A stretch of DNA of 64,000 nt from Chrysomallon squamiferum (Eukaryota > Mollusca > Gastropoda > Neomphalida > Peltospiridae). This document shows positions 63,549 to 64,000 of the stretch, in pieces. Below the pieces are notes generated by a model. That model was not told the DNA's origin and made no database searches. It saw only the letters and a list, made by a program, of their open reading frames with translations. The first letter of the stretch is position 1; the number at the start of each line of letters is the position of its first letter. The stretch is taken from contig CM022667.1 of the NCBI GenBank assembly GCA_012295275.1, positions 622,501-686,500 of the forward strand. The letters run 5' to 3'. The translations under genes and the position numbers were made by a program.

Positions 63549-64000
63549 GATGTGTACACATTATGGTACAAAAAAACTATTTCGAAAAATATTCTTTGAC
63601 CGTTAAGTTACTCTCTCCGACTCCAATGGCCTGTTAACTACAAATTATGACAAATGAAATAATAATAGAAAAACATTTGAATGCTGCCACTACACCCCTT
63701 CTCAACTAAAGTGATGACATCTTCACAATAATGGTATAGTATTAGCTGTATCAGACAGCACTAGAATAAACCAGTTCTGTCCTGAAGGAAATGATGTCAC
63801 AACTTCAGAAAAAATGGCAGCACTCAGATATATTTTAACTATATTCTTTTGCTGTTGCATTTTGTCGTTATTTAAAATTTCAAGGCAAAAAAATAAAATA
63901 AACCATTGCCTGCATATATGCCAAATATACATTTTTATTTTATTGTATCGCCGAAGGTATATTTTAATCGTGATATTGATAGAACTATGGATACAGCAAC
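60260..64000 (+). other. Downstream intron or end of the RRM gene; no certain exon
   Basis: AT-rich DNA with an A run at about 62874-62902 and a CA/TA run at about 62187-62212. Three acceptor-like sites (ends at 62110, 62589 and 62639) could begin a short terminal exon in the needed phase but each soon meets a stop. An AATAAA follows at about 62333. Whether the gene ends here or continues beyond the window is not settled. Confidence 0.5.

Overview
This window is nuclear DNA of an animal: AT-rich, intron-rich, spliced with GT..AG boundaries, and crowded with microsatellites. Residue choices in the best-preserved gene (for example the C-terminal half with [17 protein letters not shown] and [12 protein letters not shown]) look like a protostome, most likely lophotrochozoan (mollusc-like) Go alpha. 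Large introns and heavy simple-repeat load would fit a mollusc genome, possibly a cephalopod, but the species cannot be settled from the sequence alone.

Three protein-coding genes can be read. (1) A complete G protein alpha-o subunit gene (GNAO1 type) runs on the + strand from 5587 to 43032 in eight coding exons that join to exactly 354 codons plus stop. Its second intron is 23.6 kb. A TATA/initiator pair at 4709-4744 and an acceptor at 5500-5501 suggest a core promoter and a 5' UTR intron. (2) A complete CNEP1R1 gene (nuclear envelope phosphatase regulatory subunit 1, Spo7-like) lies on the - strand from 57761 down to 54421. Its six small exons join to 122 codons plus stop and fall outside any long ORF. 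(3) The 5' part of an RS-rich, single-RRM protein gene starts at 59164 on the + strand and continues past its second exon (ending 60259); its 3' end is not certain and probably lies outside the window.

Layout: 1-4700 is upstream DNA with simple repeats; 4700-43032 is the Go alpha gene; 43033-54420 separates the convergent Go alpha and CNEP1R1 genes and probably holds a long Go alpha 3' UTR (good poly(A) signal at 51252); 57762-59163 is a divergent promoter region shared by CNEP1R1 and the RRM gene; 60260-64000 is intron or downstream DNA of the RRM gene.

The non-coding DNA has several features worth attention: a ~34-bp degenerate minisatellite (about 14 copies) carrying repeated YY1-like CCATNTT cores just before the last Go alpha exon, a second ~60-bp minisatellite in the same intron, eight perfect CRE palindromes (TGACGTCA), GC-richer islands inside introns 2 and 3, RFX X-box-like motifs, two pairs of dispersed repeats, and eight long CT/GA tracts all confined to 3.6-33.6 kb. 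The genes are not evidently one pathway: Go alpha is a membrane signalling protein, CNEP1R1 controls lipin dephosphorylation at the nuclear envelope, and the RRM protein probably works in nuclear RNA metabolism. No undescribed protein system was seen.
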